Counted from the stretch's first letter, positions 32,151-41,476 are shown. The stretch: DNA of 64,000 bases from Campylobacter cuniculorum DSM 23162 = LMG 24588 (GCF_002104335.1 NZ_CP020867.1:248001-312000); one strand, 5' to 3'. The notes: generated from the letters alone by a model not told the origin. Translations and numbers: made by a program.

Positions 32151-33455
32151 ATGAGTAAATATCTTTTAAAGAATAAAGATAAGATTATTTTGGAGTTTGA
32201 AGTCATTGAGGAAAATGAAACACTTAATGGACAAACTATAAAATATTTCTCACTTGCACATGTAAATATTATTCAAAAAGAACTCTTGCCAAAAGCAATA
32301 CAAACAAAGAATATTCTAACTTCTTTGGAATCGTGGATAAAACAAAGAAAAATTCCTAAACACAGAAATTTTGCTCATAATATTCTTTCTTCAATATCAA
32401 TGGATTCTGAAAATAATTTAATGTCCTATATTGATGTATCTTTTGGACTCTCTCTTAATGATTCTTTTTGGATTGTCCCAAATGATAAAAACTATCAATG
32501 GAAAGATTATAATCTCTATGAAAATGAATTCAGTGAAGCTCTAGCATTGAGTGCTTTTGGATTAAAAATGACAAAAATTAATGGCTTTACAAGCTCACCC
32601 GAATTTACAACTAATGGAATGTTAAAGAAATGTTGGCATAGAGAGAATAAACAAATTTATCTTTACAAAGGAAATTCTGAAGAATCTAACGATGGAACAG
32701 AATATGGAGGAAAAGAAGCCTATAGTGAATATTATATGGCTCAAATTGCTCAAATTATGGAATTTGAATGTGTTCCTTATGATTTAAAGCTTTTTCATAA
32801 TGAGCTTGTGAGTGTTTGTCCTATTTTTACAAATGAAAATGAGGGCTTTATGCCTATACATGTTCTTTTAAAAAAATCTCTTAGAGAATATAATAAGATT
32901 GAAATGATGCGAGAAATTTCTGTGTTGTATGGTCAAGATTCTTTTAATGACCTTATGCTCTTTGATGCCTTGATTTGCAATATTGATAGACATTTAGGGA
33001 ATTTTGGAATGATGATTGATAATAACACAAATGAGATTTTGCGTCCTGCACCCATCTTTGATAATGGTATGTCTTTTATCTCAACTTTAGGCAAAAATGA
33101 ACTGAATTATATCAATGAATGTCTGGCTAAAGATATGAGCTATTTTGAATTACGTTTTGATGAACAACTCAAGCTTTTCGTGCAAGAGCGACACAAAGAA
33201 AATTTAGAAAAACTCACAGATTTTAGTTTCAAAAGACATTCACAATTTAATTTGAGTGAAGAATGGCTCATCCCTATTGAAAATTGTATAAGAACACGAG
33301 CTAAAAGGGCTTTAGAATTCATAGAGGAAAAGTGCAAAGCAATACAAAAATCGCAAGATTCTTTGCACCCTAAAGATTCACAAGAGACGGAAAACAATGC
33401 AGTAACTAAAGATTCTCAAATAACAACCTCTAAACAAATAAAAAGGAAACGATAG
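32151..33455 (+). CDS. HipA-like protein kinase
   Basis: 434 residues. ATP-site Lys in IYLYKGNSE near 178, Glu in EYYMAQIAQIM near 198, catalytic NIDRHLGNFGMMID near 275-288 and metal-binding PIFDNGMSF near 300-308 give a complete HipA kinase core. The N-terminal 160 residues are not clearly HipA-like. The Ser/Lys-rich tail ends in a basic KQIKRKR. Family members phosphorylate tRNA synthetases or other targets and are usually paired with an HTH protein, absent here. It is followed by a 64-residue gene and a Fic-fold gene in one operon. Confidence 0.78.
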   Translation: MSKYLLKNKDKIILEFEVIEENETLNGQTIKYFSLAHVNIIQKELLPKAIQTKNILTSLESWIKQRKIPKHRNFAHNILSSISMDSENNLMSYIDVSFGLSLNDSFWIVPNDKNYQWKDYNLYENEFSEALALSAFGLKMTKINGFTSSPEFTTNGMLKKCWHRENKQIYLYKGNSEESNDGTEYGGKEAYSEYYMAQIAQIMEFECVPYDLKLFHNELVSVCPIFTNENEGFMPIHVLLKKSLREYNKIEMMREISVLYGQDSFNDLMLFDALICNIDRHLGNFGMMIDNNTNEILRPAPIFDNGMSFISTLGKNELNYINECLAKDMSYFELRFDEQLKLFVQERHKENLEKLTDFSFKRHSQFNLSEEWLIPIENCIRTRAKRALEFIEEKCKAIQKSQDSLHPKDSQETENNAVTKDSQITTSKQIKRKR

Positions 33456-33456
33456 A

Positions 33457-33651
33457 ATGAACGAAGTAGAAATTGAAAATGATAGTGGTGTTAGATTTAG
33501 AATAACAACCGATAAAATCAAAGGGGAGGGTCTCCCGAAAACGCCACTATCCCCCTTTGATGAAGTCATTATAACATTTTACTCTGATAGAAATCTTAAG
33601 GAAAGAATGGAATTCAAAAATCCTAGAGTTAGAGAGTATTATGAAAGATAA
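33457..33651 (+). CDS. 64-residue protein between HipA-like and Fic-like genes
   Basis: Starts one base after the HipA stop with AAAGGAAA upstream. The sequence (MNEVEIENDSGVRFRITTDK, PKTPLSPFDEVIITFYSDRN, then ERMEFKNPRVREYYER) is beta-strand rich with an acidic start and a basic end. Not recognised. Its position makes it a candidate regulator or neutraliser of one of its neighbours. Confidence 0.6.
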   Translation: MNEVEIENDSGVRFRITTDKIKGEGLPKTPLSPFDEVIITFYSDRNLKERMEFKNPRVREYYER

Positions 33652-33690
33652 AGTTAAAATGATATATTGCAGTCGTCAAAAGAGGAATCA

Positions 33691-34584
33691 ATGACATTAG
33701 AAGAAAATATTTTTCTAGCAAAACGTAATCTCGTAGATACTATATGGAAACAAGCTAATTTGGAGGGAGTGAGCGTAACTTTCCCTGAAACTCAAATGAT
33801 AATCGATGGTTTTAGTGTAGCAAATAAAAGCATTGAAGATTTAACGATAATTTTAAATCTCAAAAGAGCTTGGCAGTTTTTGTTTGATAGCATTAATGAA
33901 AGAGTGAGTTTAAACCTTATACAAGATTTTAACAGACTCATAGGCAGGGATTTGGTCTATAAATCTGGTTTTTTAAGAAATGCTGATGTCAAAATAGGCG
34001 GAACAGATTATAAGCCCAAATTGCCCATTGAATACGAAGTTGTAGAGCATATAGAAATGATTTTACAAAATGAAAATAAAAAAGATATGGCACTTGATTT
34101 GATGTTATTTTTAATGCGAAGTCAGCTTTTCTTTGATGGAAACAAAAGAACGGCAATGCTCATTGCAAATAAGATTCTCATTGAAAATGGACTTGGAATT
34201 TTAGCTGTCGCCCAAAAAGATATGAATGAATTTTTTACCAAACTTATTGACTTTTATGGAACTAATGATTCTAGGGAAATAAAATTATTTTGCGAAAAAG
34301 AATGCATTGAAACTATAAATTTTCCAGAAGAAATTCAATCAACAGAAGAGAGAATACAAATCAATAAAGATTTTAAAAAACCACTTCTTAAAGAAACTAC
34401 AAAAAAGCAAAATAAATCACAATCTCAACAAAACATCTTTTCCAAATTCAAACAAAAATTCCAAGAAATTAATGAGAATTTAGAAAATCATCACAACAAA
34501 ATCAATGAAGAGAATTCACATCATAAACAAAAGCAAACTTCAACCCAACAAACCACAAAAACAATAAAAAGGAAACATAAATGA
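33691..34584 (+). CDS. Fic-fold protein with altered catalytic motif
   Basis: 297 residues from ATG at 33691 (GAGG 5 bases upstream). The Fic core helix reads MRSQLFFDGNKRTAMLIANK near 142-161; the standard HPFxDGNKR has here Gln-Leu where His-Pro is expected. The N-terminal IWKQANLEGVSVTFPETQ resembles the inhibitory-helix region of class II Fic proteins (E-G present). A coiled, Lys/Gln-rich tail of about 75 residues ends TIKRKHK. Loss of the His would abolish classic AMP transfer; it may be inactive, or a member of a variant subfamily. Confidence 0.75.
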   Translation: MTLEENIFLAKRNLVDTIWKQANLEGVSVTFPETQMIIDGFSVANKSIEDLTIILNLKRAWQFLFDSINERVSLNLIQDFNRLIGRDLVYKSGFLRNADVKIGGTDYKPKLPIEYEVVEHIEMILQNENKKDMALDLMLFLMRSQLFFDGNKRTAMLIANKILIENGLGILAVAQKDMNEFFTKLIDFYGTNDSREIKLFCEKECIETINFPEEIQSTEERIQINKDFKKPLLKETTKKQNKSQSQQNIFSKFKQKFQEINENLENHHNKINEENSHHKQKQTSTQQTTKTIKRKHK

Positions 34585-34814
34585 ATAAAATATACAGATA
34601 TTCTCTGTTTATTTTTTTACTCTTAGGTATAGCACAACAAAGTTATGCTTGTGGAGGCTGTAGGGATTCTTATTTAGGCAATGAGCTTTCAAATGAAGCT
34701 AAGAATTTTTATCATCAAGGTGAAGATGCTATCTTTCAAAGCATAGAAGAACTTAATGAACTCGTGAATCACCCAAGTGCTAAAGACACTTGGGTGATTC
34801 ACGCACACTCTTAA
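34581..34814 (+). pseudogene. Truncated secreted Cys-containing protein
   Basis: 77 residues. Signal peptide (MNKIYRYSLFIFLLLGIAQQ, then SYA|CGGC) followed by ACGGCRDSYLGNELSNEAKN. It overlaps the Fic gene by four bases. The last codons are made by a perfect 16-base inverted repeat (34764-34802), after which another frame continues with LLKEAIAYKQKTI. So the gene seems broken. Small secreted CGGC proteins occur with Campylobacter type IV secretion clusters, but I cannot confirm that here. Confidence 0.5.
34764..34802. repeat. Perfect 16-base inverted repeat with 7-base loop
   Basis: GTGAATCACCCAAGTG, loop CTAAAGA, CACTTGGGTGATTCAC. No T-run follows, so it is not a standard terminator. It falls exactly where the reading frame of the secreted protein goes wrong. 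Confidence 0.9.
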
Positions 34815-35251
34815 AAGAGGCTATTGCTTATAAACAAAAAACAATATAAAAAAATAGAGAAAAACTCAAACAAAAAAAGTGTTATGATTAAATTTGGTTT
34901 AATATATTATCAATTAATAAGGGTATAAAAATTAATTAAATTCACTATATAGTAGTTTAAAACTTTTTAATATAAAATTTAAAATATTTTTAATTTATAT
35001 ATTTAAATTAAGCTATATAGTTAAAATACAATTTCACAAATTTATGTTATATTATAAAAATTTAAAAAAGATAAGGTTACCAAATCAAATTTATTTTTTA
35101 ATTTTATATAATATTTTTTCATTTTTTAAGTTTGTTGTAGTTTTAGCATAAATAAGACTTTTTCACAAATTAAATTATATTGATAATTTGTATTAAATCA
35201 ACGATAAATCCATAATCTCAACAATTTGTTTTGAGCCCTTATTTGAATCAA
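34815..35251. other. AT-rich non-coding region
   Basis: The first 100 bases keep coding-like fragments in other frames (LLKEAIAYKQKTI; LLINKKQYKKIEKNSNKK), remnants of the truncated gene. The rest is extremely AT-rich, with GCTATATAGTT-type repeats (near 34943 and 35015); no gene seen. Confidence 0.5.
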
Positions 35252-35929
35252 TCATCTTTTTAAAATATAACTTATAGGGACAATGATTCTTACATTTTTA
35301 TGATAGCTTGGAAAATACATAGAAGCCTTTTGTATGGTATTTAAAGCACTTTCATCTAAAATTTTATGTCCTGAGCTTTGTAAAATTTTAAGTTCGCTTA
35401 ATTTTTTATTTTCGAGCCATAAAAATTGCACCATTACAACACCTTGCAAACGCATCTTTCGAGCAAATGTTGGATAATCTTGCATGTTTTGAATGATTCT
35501 TTTTAGTTCTTCTAAAAAAGGATTTTTGTCTTTGCTGAAGTTTAAATTTTCAATGTTTTCTTGAATGGGATTTTGAACTTGCTCGTTTTGAGTTTGTATA
35601 TTTTGAGTTGTTAAGGGTTTAGGAAACGTTTCTTTGGTTTTTTTAATTCTGCGTTTTTTGGTTTTTGCAGGAGCTTTTAAATCATTTTTAGACACAATTT
35701 CTTCGGGCAAAGTTGCTTGAGTTACTTCTTCAAAGGTTTGAGGAGGAGTTTGGGTTGTAAGACTTTGAGAAAGGACAAATTGCTTCATTGTAAGAGTAAA
35801 AGTATCCTCACTTTGAGGCTGTATTTTTAAAATTTCTAGGCTGTAAAAACTAAAAAATATCAAGGGTAAAAATACCAAAGAAGTGATATAAAAAGCTTGA
35901 TATTTGTGATTGAATAAAAGGGTTTTCAT
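35252..35929 (-). CDS. tonB: TonB energy-transducing protein
   Basis: 225 residues. Membrane anchor at about 12-32 (YITSLVFLPLIFFSFYSLEI), Pro/Lys/Thr-rich periplasmic linker at 75-130, and a C-terminal TonB domain (PTFARKMRLQGVVMVQFLWL, then LQSSGHKILDESALNTIQKA) typical of the family. It passes proton-motive energy from ExbB-ExbD to outer-membrane iron or haem receptors. Its start overlaps the exbD stop by four bases. It resembles the tonB of the C. jejuni exbB2-exbD2-tonB2 set. Confidence 0.9.
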   Translation of the reverse strand: MKTLLFNHKYQAFYITSLVFLPLIFFSFYSLEILKIQPQSEDTFTLTMKQFVLSQSLTTQTPPQTFEEVTQATLPEEIVSKNDLKAPAKTKKRRIKKTKETFPKPLTTQNIQTQNEQVQNPIQENIENLNFSKDKNPFLEELKRIIQNMQDYPTFARKMRLQGVVMVQFLWLENKKLSELKILQSSGHKILDESALNTIQKASMYFPSYHKNVRIIVPISYILKR

Positions 35930-36315
35930 GGATTTTTCTTTGTTATAATTTGGAAATTTTCGTGTTTTTTAGCCTTAAGCAAATCAATCACTTGCACAAA
36001 ACTTTCAAATTTGGCATTTTTATCACTTGAAAGCTCTACAAGAGTTTTAGAATTTAGGGCATTTATGGCTTGTTTTAGTTGTTCAATATCGCTTATTTTA
36101 TCGTTGATATAAAAAGCATTTTGCTCATCAATAAGAATTGAAAGCTTTTCTTTGTTTTCATCGACACTAAGGCTGTTTTCACTTATGGGAAGATTAATTT
36201 TGATTTGTCCGTGTGCAATGAAAGTTGAAATGCTAAGAACGATAGCAAGTAAAACAAGCATTATATCTATAAAGGGGACTATATTTAAACCTTCATTTTT
36301 AGGGAGTTTAAGCAT
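35926..36315 (-). CDS. exbD: ExbD proton-channel subunit
   Basis: 129 residues with the N-terminal span NIVPFIDIMLVLLAIVLSIS carrying the conserved Asp (near 17) for proton transfer, and a periplasmic domain after it. The start overlaps exbB by eight bases. Works in the inner membrane with ExbB to drive TonB. Confidence 0.93.
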   Translation of the reverse strand: MLKLPKNEGLNIVPFIDIMLVLLAIVLSISTFIAHGQIKINLPISENSLSVDENKEKLSILIDEQNAFYINDKISDIEQLKQAINALNSKTLVELSSDKNAKFESFVQVIDLLKAKKHENFQIITKKNP

Positions 36316-36739
36316 TTTCTTCCTTTTTTATTTTATAAATATTGCTCAACAAAGAGCTTTTACGAAATAAAGCATTATAAGCCATTAAAGTAGGTATAGC
36401 GACAACAAGTCCTAAAGCTGTGGCTTTTAAGGCTAAAGAAAGCCCTAAAACTATGGATTTTACATCAATATTTCCGGCAAGAGACATATCATAAAAAGTA
36501 ATCATTATCCCAATGACCGTCCCCAAAAGCCCAACATAAGGAGCATTAGAATAAATCACATAGAGCGTGGTTAGGTTTTCGCTTACAGCATTATCGAAAT
36601 TTTCTTGAGAGGCATAATCCTTAAATTCTAATTTCCTAAAAAACAATATCCTTTCAATAACACACCAAAGAGCTACAAAAGCCATCATTGCAAGAATGAT
36701 AAAAATGATTGAATCGCTATAATTTTTCAAAAATTCCAT
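36308..36739 (-). CDS. exbB: ExbB proton-channel subunit
   Basis: 143 residues, three spans: FIILAMMAFVALWCVIERIL near 14-33, APYVGLLGTVIGIMITFYDM near 66-85 (conserved G-LGTV-G), and ALKATALGLVVAIPTLMAYN near 103-122. First gene of the exbB-exbD-tonB operon; a Fur-box-like sequence lies upstream, in agreement with iron control of such operons in Campylobacter. Confidence 0.93.
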   Translation of the reverse strand: MEFLKNYSDSIIFIILAMMAFVALWCVIERILFFRKLEFKDYASQENFDNAVSENLTTLYVIYSNAPYVGLLGTVIGIMITFYDMSLAGNIDVKSIVLGLSLALKATALGLVVAIPTLMAYNALFRKSSLLSNIYKIKKEENA

Positions 36740-36796
36740 ATTAAAATCCTCTTTAAAATGAATTTTTATTTTAGAAATACCATTATAAATAAAATT

Positions 36797-36826
36797 AATT
36801 TAAATTAATATTAATTATCAATTATA
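36797..36826 (-). promoter_or_regulatory. Fur-box-like site upstream of exbB
   Basis: TTAATATTAATTATCAATTAT at about 36806-36826 resembles Campylobacter Fur operators (TGATAATnATTATCA-like). It lies some 60-90 bases before the exbB start. AT-richness makes chance matches common, so support is moderate. Confidence 0.4.
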
Positions 36827-36970
36827 AAGTAAAGATAAAGTTATTTAAAAAATATTTTAAAATGCGACTTAAAAATATTTCAATAAGTGCTGTCATAAAA
36901 TATTTTTTCATTCACATTGACTTCACAAAAAAATACTACAATTTGCTATCTTAAAAATAAAGGAGATAAA

Positions 36971-37390
36971 ATGAAACTCAAATCAGCTCTTTGTGCTTTG
37001 ATTTTTGCAGGATTTGCTTATGCGGATATGGTTGTAGGTCCTAATGCTTTACCACAGAATGCTCAAAATTTTATTCAAACTTATTTTAAAGGCGTTCAAA
37101 TCGGTCTTGTCAAGCAAGATATGGATTCTTTTGATGTGGTTTTAAATGACGGCACGGAAATTGATTTTTTTATCAACGGAGAATGGAAAGATGTTGATGG
37201 TAAATACAAAGCCATACCGACTGGATTCTTGCCTCCTGCAGCGGTTGCAAATGCCAGAGCCACTCAACCTAATGCTCAAATTTTCCAAGTCGATAGAGAA
37301 CCTTATGGTTTTAAATTTAAATTTAACAACCAAATGGAGGTCTATACAGATATGAATGGGAATATTATGGGACAAAAATTTGATGATTGA
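36971..37390 (+). CDS. Periplasmic PepSY-like protein
   Basis: 139 residues from ATG at 36971 with AAGGAG upstream. Signal peptide MKLKSALCALIFAGFAYA is cut before DMVVGPNALP. Two similar beta-rich halves (DMDSFDVVLNDGTEIDFFIN, EPYGFKFKFNNQMEVYTDMN, closing NGNIMGQKFDD) match the PepSY-like (DUF2874) fold with its D-G-EIDF and D-NG-I motifs. Probably binds or inhibits an envelope partner; partner unknown. A strong hairpin follows the stop. Confidence 0.85.
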   Translation: MKLKSALCALIFAGFAYADMVVGPNALPQNAQNFIQTYFKGVQIGLVKQDMDSFDVVLNDGTEIDFFINGEWKDVDGKYKAIPTGFLPPAAVANARATQPNAQIFQVDREPYGFKFKFNNQMEVYTDMNGNIMGQKFDD

Positions 37391-37864
37391 TTTAAAATAA
37401 ATGCTAGTTCAACTAGCATTTATGATTTAAAAGTTTGCTTTTTTGGTGTTAGATTGACTGCTTTTAAGATTTTAAATCTTTAAGAGTTTTATAATTTATG
37501 GCTAAAATCTTAAAAAATAATATAAATTATCATTTTAAAGGTTTTGCTATACGAGAAATAAAAATTAAAATCGGTTAATCTTTTGTTTTTAATCTCATTT
37601 TTAAATCAAACTTAAATTAAAAAGTTATTTTTATGTCTTTTAAGAATTTTAAATTGTCATTTTTTATAATTTAAATTCTTAGTTTTTTAGAATTTAAATC
37701 TTTCGGTATTGTCTTAAAAATTATAAAAACTTGATATTTTTATCTTTAATCGTTTTGATTGTTTAATTGCACCATATAGATTTAAATTAAAATAGAATTT
37801 TGGTCTAAATTTGTATGGTTTTATTATTTGCAATTTTATTTTTAACAAAGAAACTTAAAAATTT
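37391..37864. other. AT-rich intergenic region with terminator
   Basis: Begins with a terminator-like hairpin (37399-37421). The following 440 bases are AT-rich with many AATTTAAA-type inverted pieces, such as the paired TAAGAATTTTAAATT and AATTTAAATTCTTA near 37640-37680. No gene or RNA recognised. Confidence 0.6.
37399..37421 (+). terminator. Terminator of the PepSY-like gene
   Basis: AAATGCTAGTT and AACTAGCATTT form a perfect 11-base stem with a one-base centre, followed by ATGATTT. Lies 8 bases after the stop codon. Confidence 0.6.
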
Positions 37865-38713
37865 TTAAGTTTCTTTAAGCAGATAAGATGTTGCTTCATA
37901 GATTTTCTTTGCAGCTCGGCTTTTATTCATTGTATAAAGATGAATTCCACTCACTCCACTTGCAATCAAATCAACAATTTGATCAATAGCATAAGCAATT
38001 CCGGCATCCTCTAAGGCTCTAGGATTATCCTCGTATTTTTCTAAAATTTTCATAAATTTAGGCGGAATTTTTGCTCCACATAAAGAGCTGATTTTAAGAA
38101 TTTGCTTTTTATTAATAATGGGCATAATTCCCGCTAAAATCGGCACACTGATTCCTTTTAAGGCACAATATTCTTTAAATTTATAAAAATCTTCATTGTT
38201 AAAAAACATTTGAGTGATGAGTTTATCAACTCCGCAATCAACCTTGATTTTTAAATTCTCAATATCTTCAACGAAATTTTTAGACTCATTATGTTTTTCA
38301 GGATAACAAGCGGCATAAATTTCAAATTCTCCTTGTTTTTTTATAAGGGTGACCAAATCACTTGCATAAGAAAAATCTCTACTCTTTTGTGCACCCTCAC
38401 ACACATCTCCTCTTAAAGCAAGAATGCTATAAAGTCCTTTTTCTTTGCATTCTTTTAAAATTTCTAAAGCTCTTTCTCGACTTAAATGTATGCAAGGTAA
38501 ATGCACTATACTAGGAATTTTATGCGTATTTTGAACTAAATTAGCAATTTCAAGTGTGTGTTTAGAATTAACAGAACCACCAGCACCAAAAGTTACGCTA
38601 ATAAAATTAGGTTTCAAAGCTTTTAAATCTTCTAAAATTTGAGAAAGATTGCTGATATTTTCATCCCTCCTAGGAGGGAAAATTTCAAAAGAAAAAGTCG
38701 TTTGAGAATTCAT
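37865..38713 (-). CDS. metF: Methylenetetrahydrofolate reductase
   Basis: 282 residues. FSFEIFPPRRDENI at the start, FISVTFGAGGSVNSKHTLEI, ILALRGDVCEG and DKLITQMFFNNEDFYKF are family signatures; FAD-binding Asp and Arg residues are present. It makes 5-methyl-THF, the methyl donor for MetE. It starts one base after the metE stop, so both are co-expressed. Confidence 0.95.
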   Translation of the reverse strand: MNSQTTFSFEIFPPRRDENISNLSQILEDLKALKPNFISVTFGAGGSVNSKHTLEIANLVQNTHKIPSIVHLPCIHLSRERALEILKECKEKGLYSILALRGDVCEGAQKSRDFSYASDLVTLIKKQGEFEIYAACYPEKHNESKNFVEDIENLKIKVDCGVDKLITQMFFNNEDFYKFKEYCALKGISVPILAGIMPIINKKQILKISSLCGAKIPPKFMKILEKYEDNPRALEDAGIAYAIDQIVDLIASGVSGIHLYTMNKSRAAKKIYEATSYLLKET

Positions 38714-38714
38714 T

Positions 38715-40991
38715 TTAGCCTTTCAATTCTTCTCGAATTTCTTTTGTCGCTTGAGTCATATTTTTAAGGCTTGCAAGAACTTCCTCATAACCCCTTGTCT
38801 TCAATCCACAATCAGGATTGATCCAAATTTGCTCTTTAGGAAGTTTGGCAAGAATTTTTCTAATGGTTTCTTTTATCTCTTCAACGCTTGGTACTCTTGG
38901 ACTGTGTATATCATAAACACCCGGACCCACTGCGGTTTGGAAATTAACGGCTTTAAGAGTGTCTAAAAGATTTAGATTTGATCTTGAAGCTTCAAAAGAA
39001 ATGACATCAGCATCCATTGCGTCAATTTCTTTGAGTATATCGCTAAATTCACTATAGCACATATGAGTGTGAATTTGAGTTTCTTCTTTAACCCCGCTAT
39101 GCACAAGATTGAAAGCAGGGATAGCCCAGTCTAAGTATTCTTTATGCCAATCACTTTTTCTAAGAGGAAGCTTTTCTCTTAATGCCGCCTCGTCAATTTG
39201 TATGATTTTAATCCCAGCATTTTCAAGATCTAAAACCTCATCTCTTATCGCTAAAGCAATTTGTTGTGTGCTTTCTTTAAGGGTAATATCTTCTCTAGGA
39301 AAAGACCAATTGAGTATGGTAACAGGACCTGTGAGCATTCCTTTAACGATTTTTGAGCTTTGATTTTGAGCAAATTTTGCCCATGAAACGGTGATGGCTT
39401 TAAGTCTTGAAACATCGCCCCAAATGATAGGAGGCTTGACGCATCTTGTGCCATAGCTTTGCACCCAGCCATTTTGAGTGAATAAAAATCCTTGCAAATT
39501 CTCTCCAAAATACTCCACCATATCATTTCTTTCAAATTCTCCATGTACAAGCACATCAAGCCCAATTTCTTCTTGAATTTTTATACATTCTTTGATTTTA
39601 TTTTGATTGAATTCTGTATAGCTCGAAGCTGAAATTTTTTGTTGTTTAAAAGCAAGACGATTTGAACGCACATCCGGACTTTGAGGAAATGAACCTATGG
39701 TTGTAGTCGGCAATAAAGGAAGTTTTAAAAGCTCTTGTTGAGTCTTTGCACGAGTCTTAAATTCAGGCTTTCTTATAAAATCTGAATTTTGCAAATTTGC
39801 AACCCTTTGACGCACTTTTGCGTCGATTTTATTTGGAGCATTTTTGAAAAGCTCTTGATTTTGGATAAAGAATTTATGCGAATTTGGATGAGAGCTTTGT
39901 AAAATTTCTTTAAGCTCTTTAAGCTCGTTGAGTTTTTCTTCTGCATAAGCAAAATGTTCTAAATAAGCCTTGTCAAGTTTGGTTTCAAATTTTGTCGTAT
40001 AAGGCACATGCAAAAGAGAGCATGAGGTATTTAAAACTATATTTTGAGTGTATTTTTGAATTTTTTGTATGAGATTAAGGGTTTTAGCATAGTCGTTTTT
40101 GTAGATATTTTTTCCATTCACTACACCTGCAAAAAGAATTTTATTTTCACTAAAGCCATATTTTTCAAGCAGAGTTAAACTCTCTTTTCCTTCGATAAAA
40201 TCAAGTCCCAAACCATCAAAATCATTTTCTAAAAGTTTGCTATAAATATCTCTTAAATCTCCAAAATAGCTTTGAAGAAGGATTTTTAAACCTTTTTTAT
40301 TTTGAAGAAGCTCTTTATAAAATTCTTCAAACAAAGCAATTTCTTTTTCATCCAAATCATAAACCAAATAGGGCTCATCAAGTTGCACCCATTCTGCTCC
40401 AAGCAAATTAAGCTTTTCAAACAAAGCAATATAAGCCTTTACAAGCTTTTCTTTTGCTTTTTCTTTTGCACTCTCATCTATAAAATTGATGAGTTTAAAC
40501 AGGGTGAAAATTCCTACCAAAACAGGTTTTGCGTTAATGCCTTGCTCTTTTGCTTCTTGAAATTCACTAAAAATTTTATCTCCAACAAGAGAAATAGCCT
40601 CCGCATCGTCGCATTCTGGCACAAGATAGTGATAATTTGTATTAAACCATTTTTTCATCGCAAGTGCAACCACATCCCCATTTTGTCCTTGATAGCCTCT
40701 ACTTTGTGCAAAATACTCATCAAGAGGCTCCAAATTTAAAGCTTTGTATCGCTTTGCCACGATATTAAAAAGCACGGCTGTATCCAAAACATTATCGTAA
40801 AGGGAAAAATCATTGCAAGGCACAAAATCAATTTCTGCTTTTTGTATGCTCTGCCAATGTGTTTTTCTTAAATTTTTTGCCAAATCTAAAAGTTCTTTTT
40901 TTGAGCTTTCTTTTTTAAAATATTTTTCAATACCAAATTTAAGTTCTCTTAAAGCACCGATTCTTGGGTAAGAGATGATTGAATTTTTCAT
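38715..40991 (-). CDS. metE: Cobalamin-independent methionine synthase
   Basis: 758 residues, normal length. The C-terminal catalytic domain starts near 415 (TTTIGSFPQSPDVR) and has the zinc ligands in IHTHMCYSEF (near 640) and NPDCGLKTRG (near 725). The N-terminal half is the degenerate duplicate barrel typical for the family. Transfers methyl from 5-methyl-tetrahydropteroyl-glutamate to homocysteine. Start has AAGGAG 8 bases upstream. Confidence 0.96.
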   Translation of the reverse strand: MKNSIISYPRIGALRELKFGIEKYFKKESSKKELLDLAKNLRKTHWQSIQKAEIDFVPCNDFSLYDNVLDTAVLFNIVAKRYKALNLEPLDEYFAQSRGYQGQNGDVVALAMKKWFNTNYHYLVPECDDAEAISLVGDKIFSEFQEAKEQGINAKPVLVGIFTLFKLINFIDESAKEKAKEKLVKAYIALFEKLNLLGAEWVQLDEPYLVYDLDEKEIALFEEFYKELLQNKKGLKILLQSYFGDLRDIYSKLLENDFDGLGLDFIEGKESLTLLEKYGFSENKILFAGVVNGKNIYKNDYAKTLNLIQKIQKYTQNIVLNTSCSLLHVPYTTKFETKLDKAYLEHFAYAEEKLNELKELKEILQSSHPNSHKFFIQNQELFKNAPNKIDAKVRQRVANLQNSDFIRKPEFKTRAKTQQELLKLPLLPTTTIGSFPQSPDVRSNRLAFKQQKISASSYTEFNQNKIKECIKIQEEIGLDVLVHGEFERNDMVEYFGENLQGFLFTQNGWVQSYGTRCVKPPIIWGDVSRLKAITVSWAKFAQNQSSKIVKGMLTGPVTILNWSFPREDITLKESTQQIALAIRDEVLDLENAGIKIIQIDEAALREKLPLRKSDWHKEYLDWAIPAFNLVHSGVKEETQIHTHMCYSEFSDILKEIDAMDADVISFEASRSNLNLLDTLKAVNFQTAVGPGVYDIHSPRVPSVEEIKETIRKILAKLPKEQIWINPDCGLKTRGYEEVLASLKNMTQATKEIREELKG

Positions 40992-41476
40992 AATTAATAC
41001 TCCTTATTGCTTTGTGAATTTATGGAATTTTTTAAGGTAAATTCTTTTACCGACTTTAGATTTTTGAGTGAAGTTCGAGTGAAGTTTTTGCAGTTGATAA
41101 AAAAATTTAAATTTTGAAATAAAATTCGCTTTAAATTTTTACACAGGCTCAATTTATAATTTAAATAAAATCTTAAATCGCAAATCTTTTTTATACCGAA
41201 ATTCATCATTTTCCTTAAATATTAATTTTCAAGGATTAAGAAAAACTTTGTTTATTAAGAAAGATTTAAATTTCAAAAATCAAATGAATTTGGCTTTCTT
41301 ATACTTCCCTCAATCCAAAATTTAGACCTTTGGAAGCACAATATTTATCCAAAGGACGCACTAGATAGTCATCTGGCACATCAGTTTCATTCATTTTCTC
41401 CTTTAAATTTTTAAAATCAGCTAAGAATTCTAAATTAATTTTTATTAAAACAAGCTGAAAATCCTTGAATTTTTCA
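40992..41476. other. Region between luxS and metE with a gene remnant
   Basis: Contains the 31-codon frame at 41299-41394 and otherwise AT-rich sequence with imperfect inverted repeats. In C. jejuni, as I recall, two further genes stand between luxS and metE; here they are missing. The frame 40994-41209 has no coding character. Confidence 0.5.
41299..41394 (-). pseudogene. 31-codon remnant upstream of metE
   Basis: Encodes MNETDVPDDYLVRPLDKYCA and then SKGLNFGLREV, with AAAGGAG close to the ATG. Base composition is higher in G+C than the surroundings, which suggests former or present coding. It is too short for a known domain; either a small protein or what is left of a lost gene. Confidence 0.4.

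Noticed and set aside
40994-41209. 71-codon frame upstream of metE
   Set aside because: Lys/Asn/Phe composition of AT-rich DNA, no ribosome site, and it covers the metE leader.
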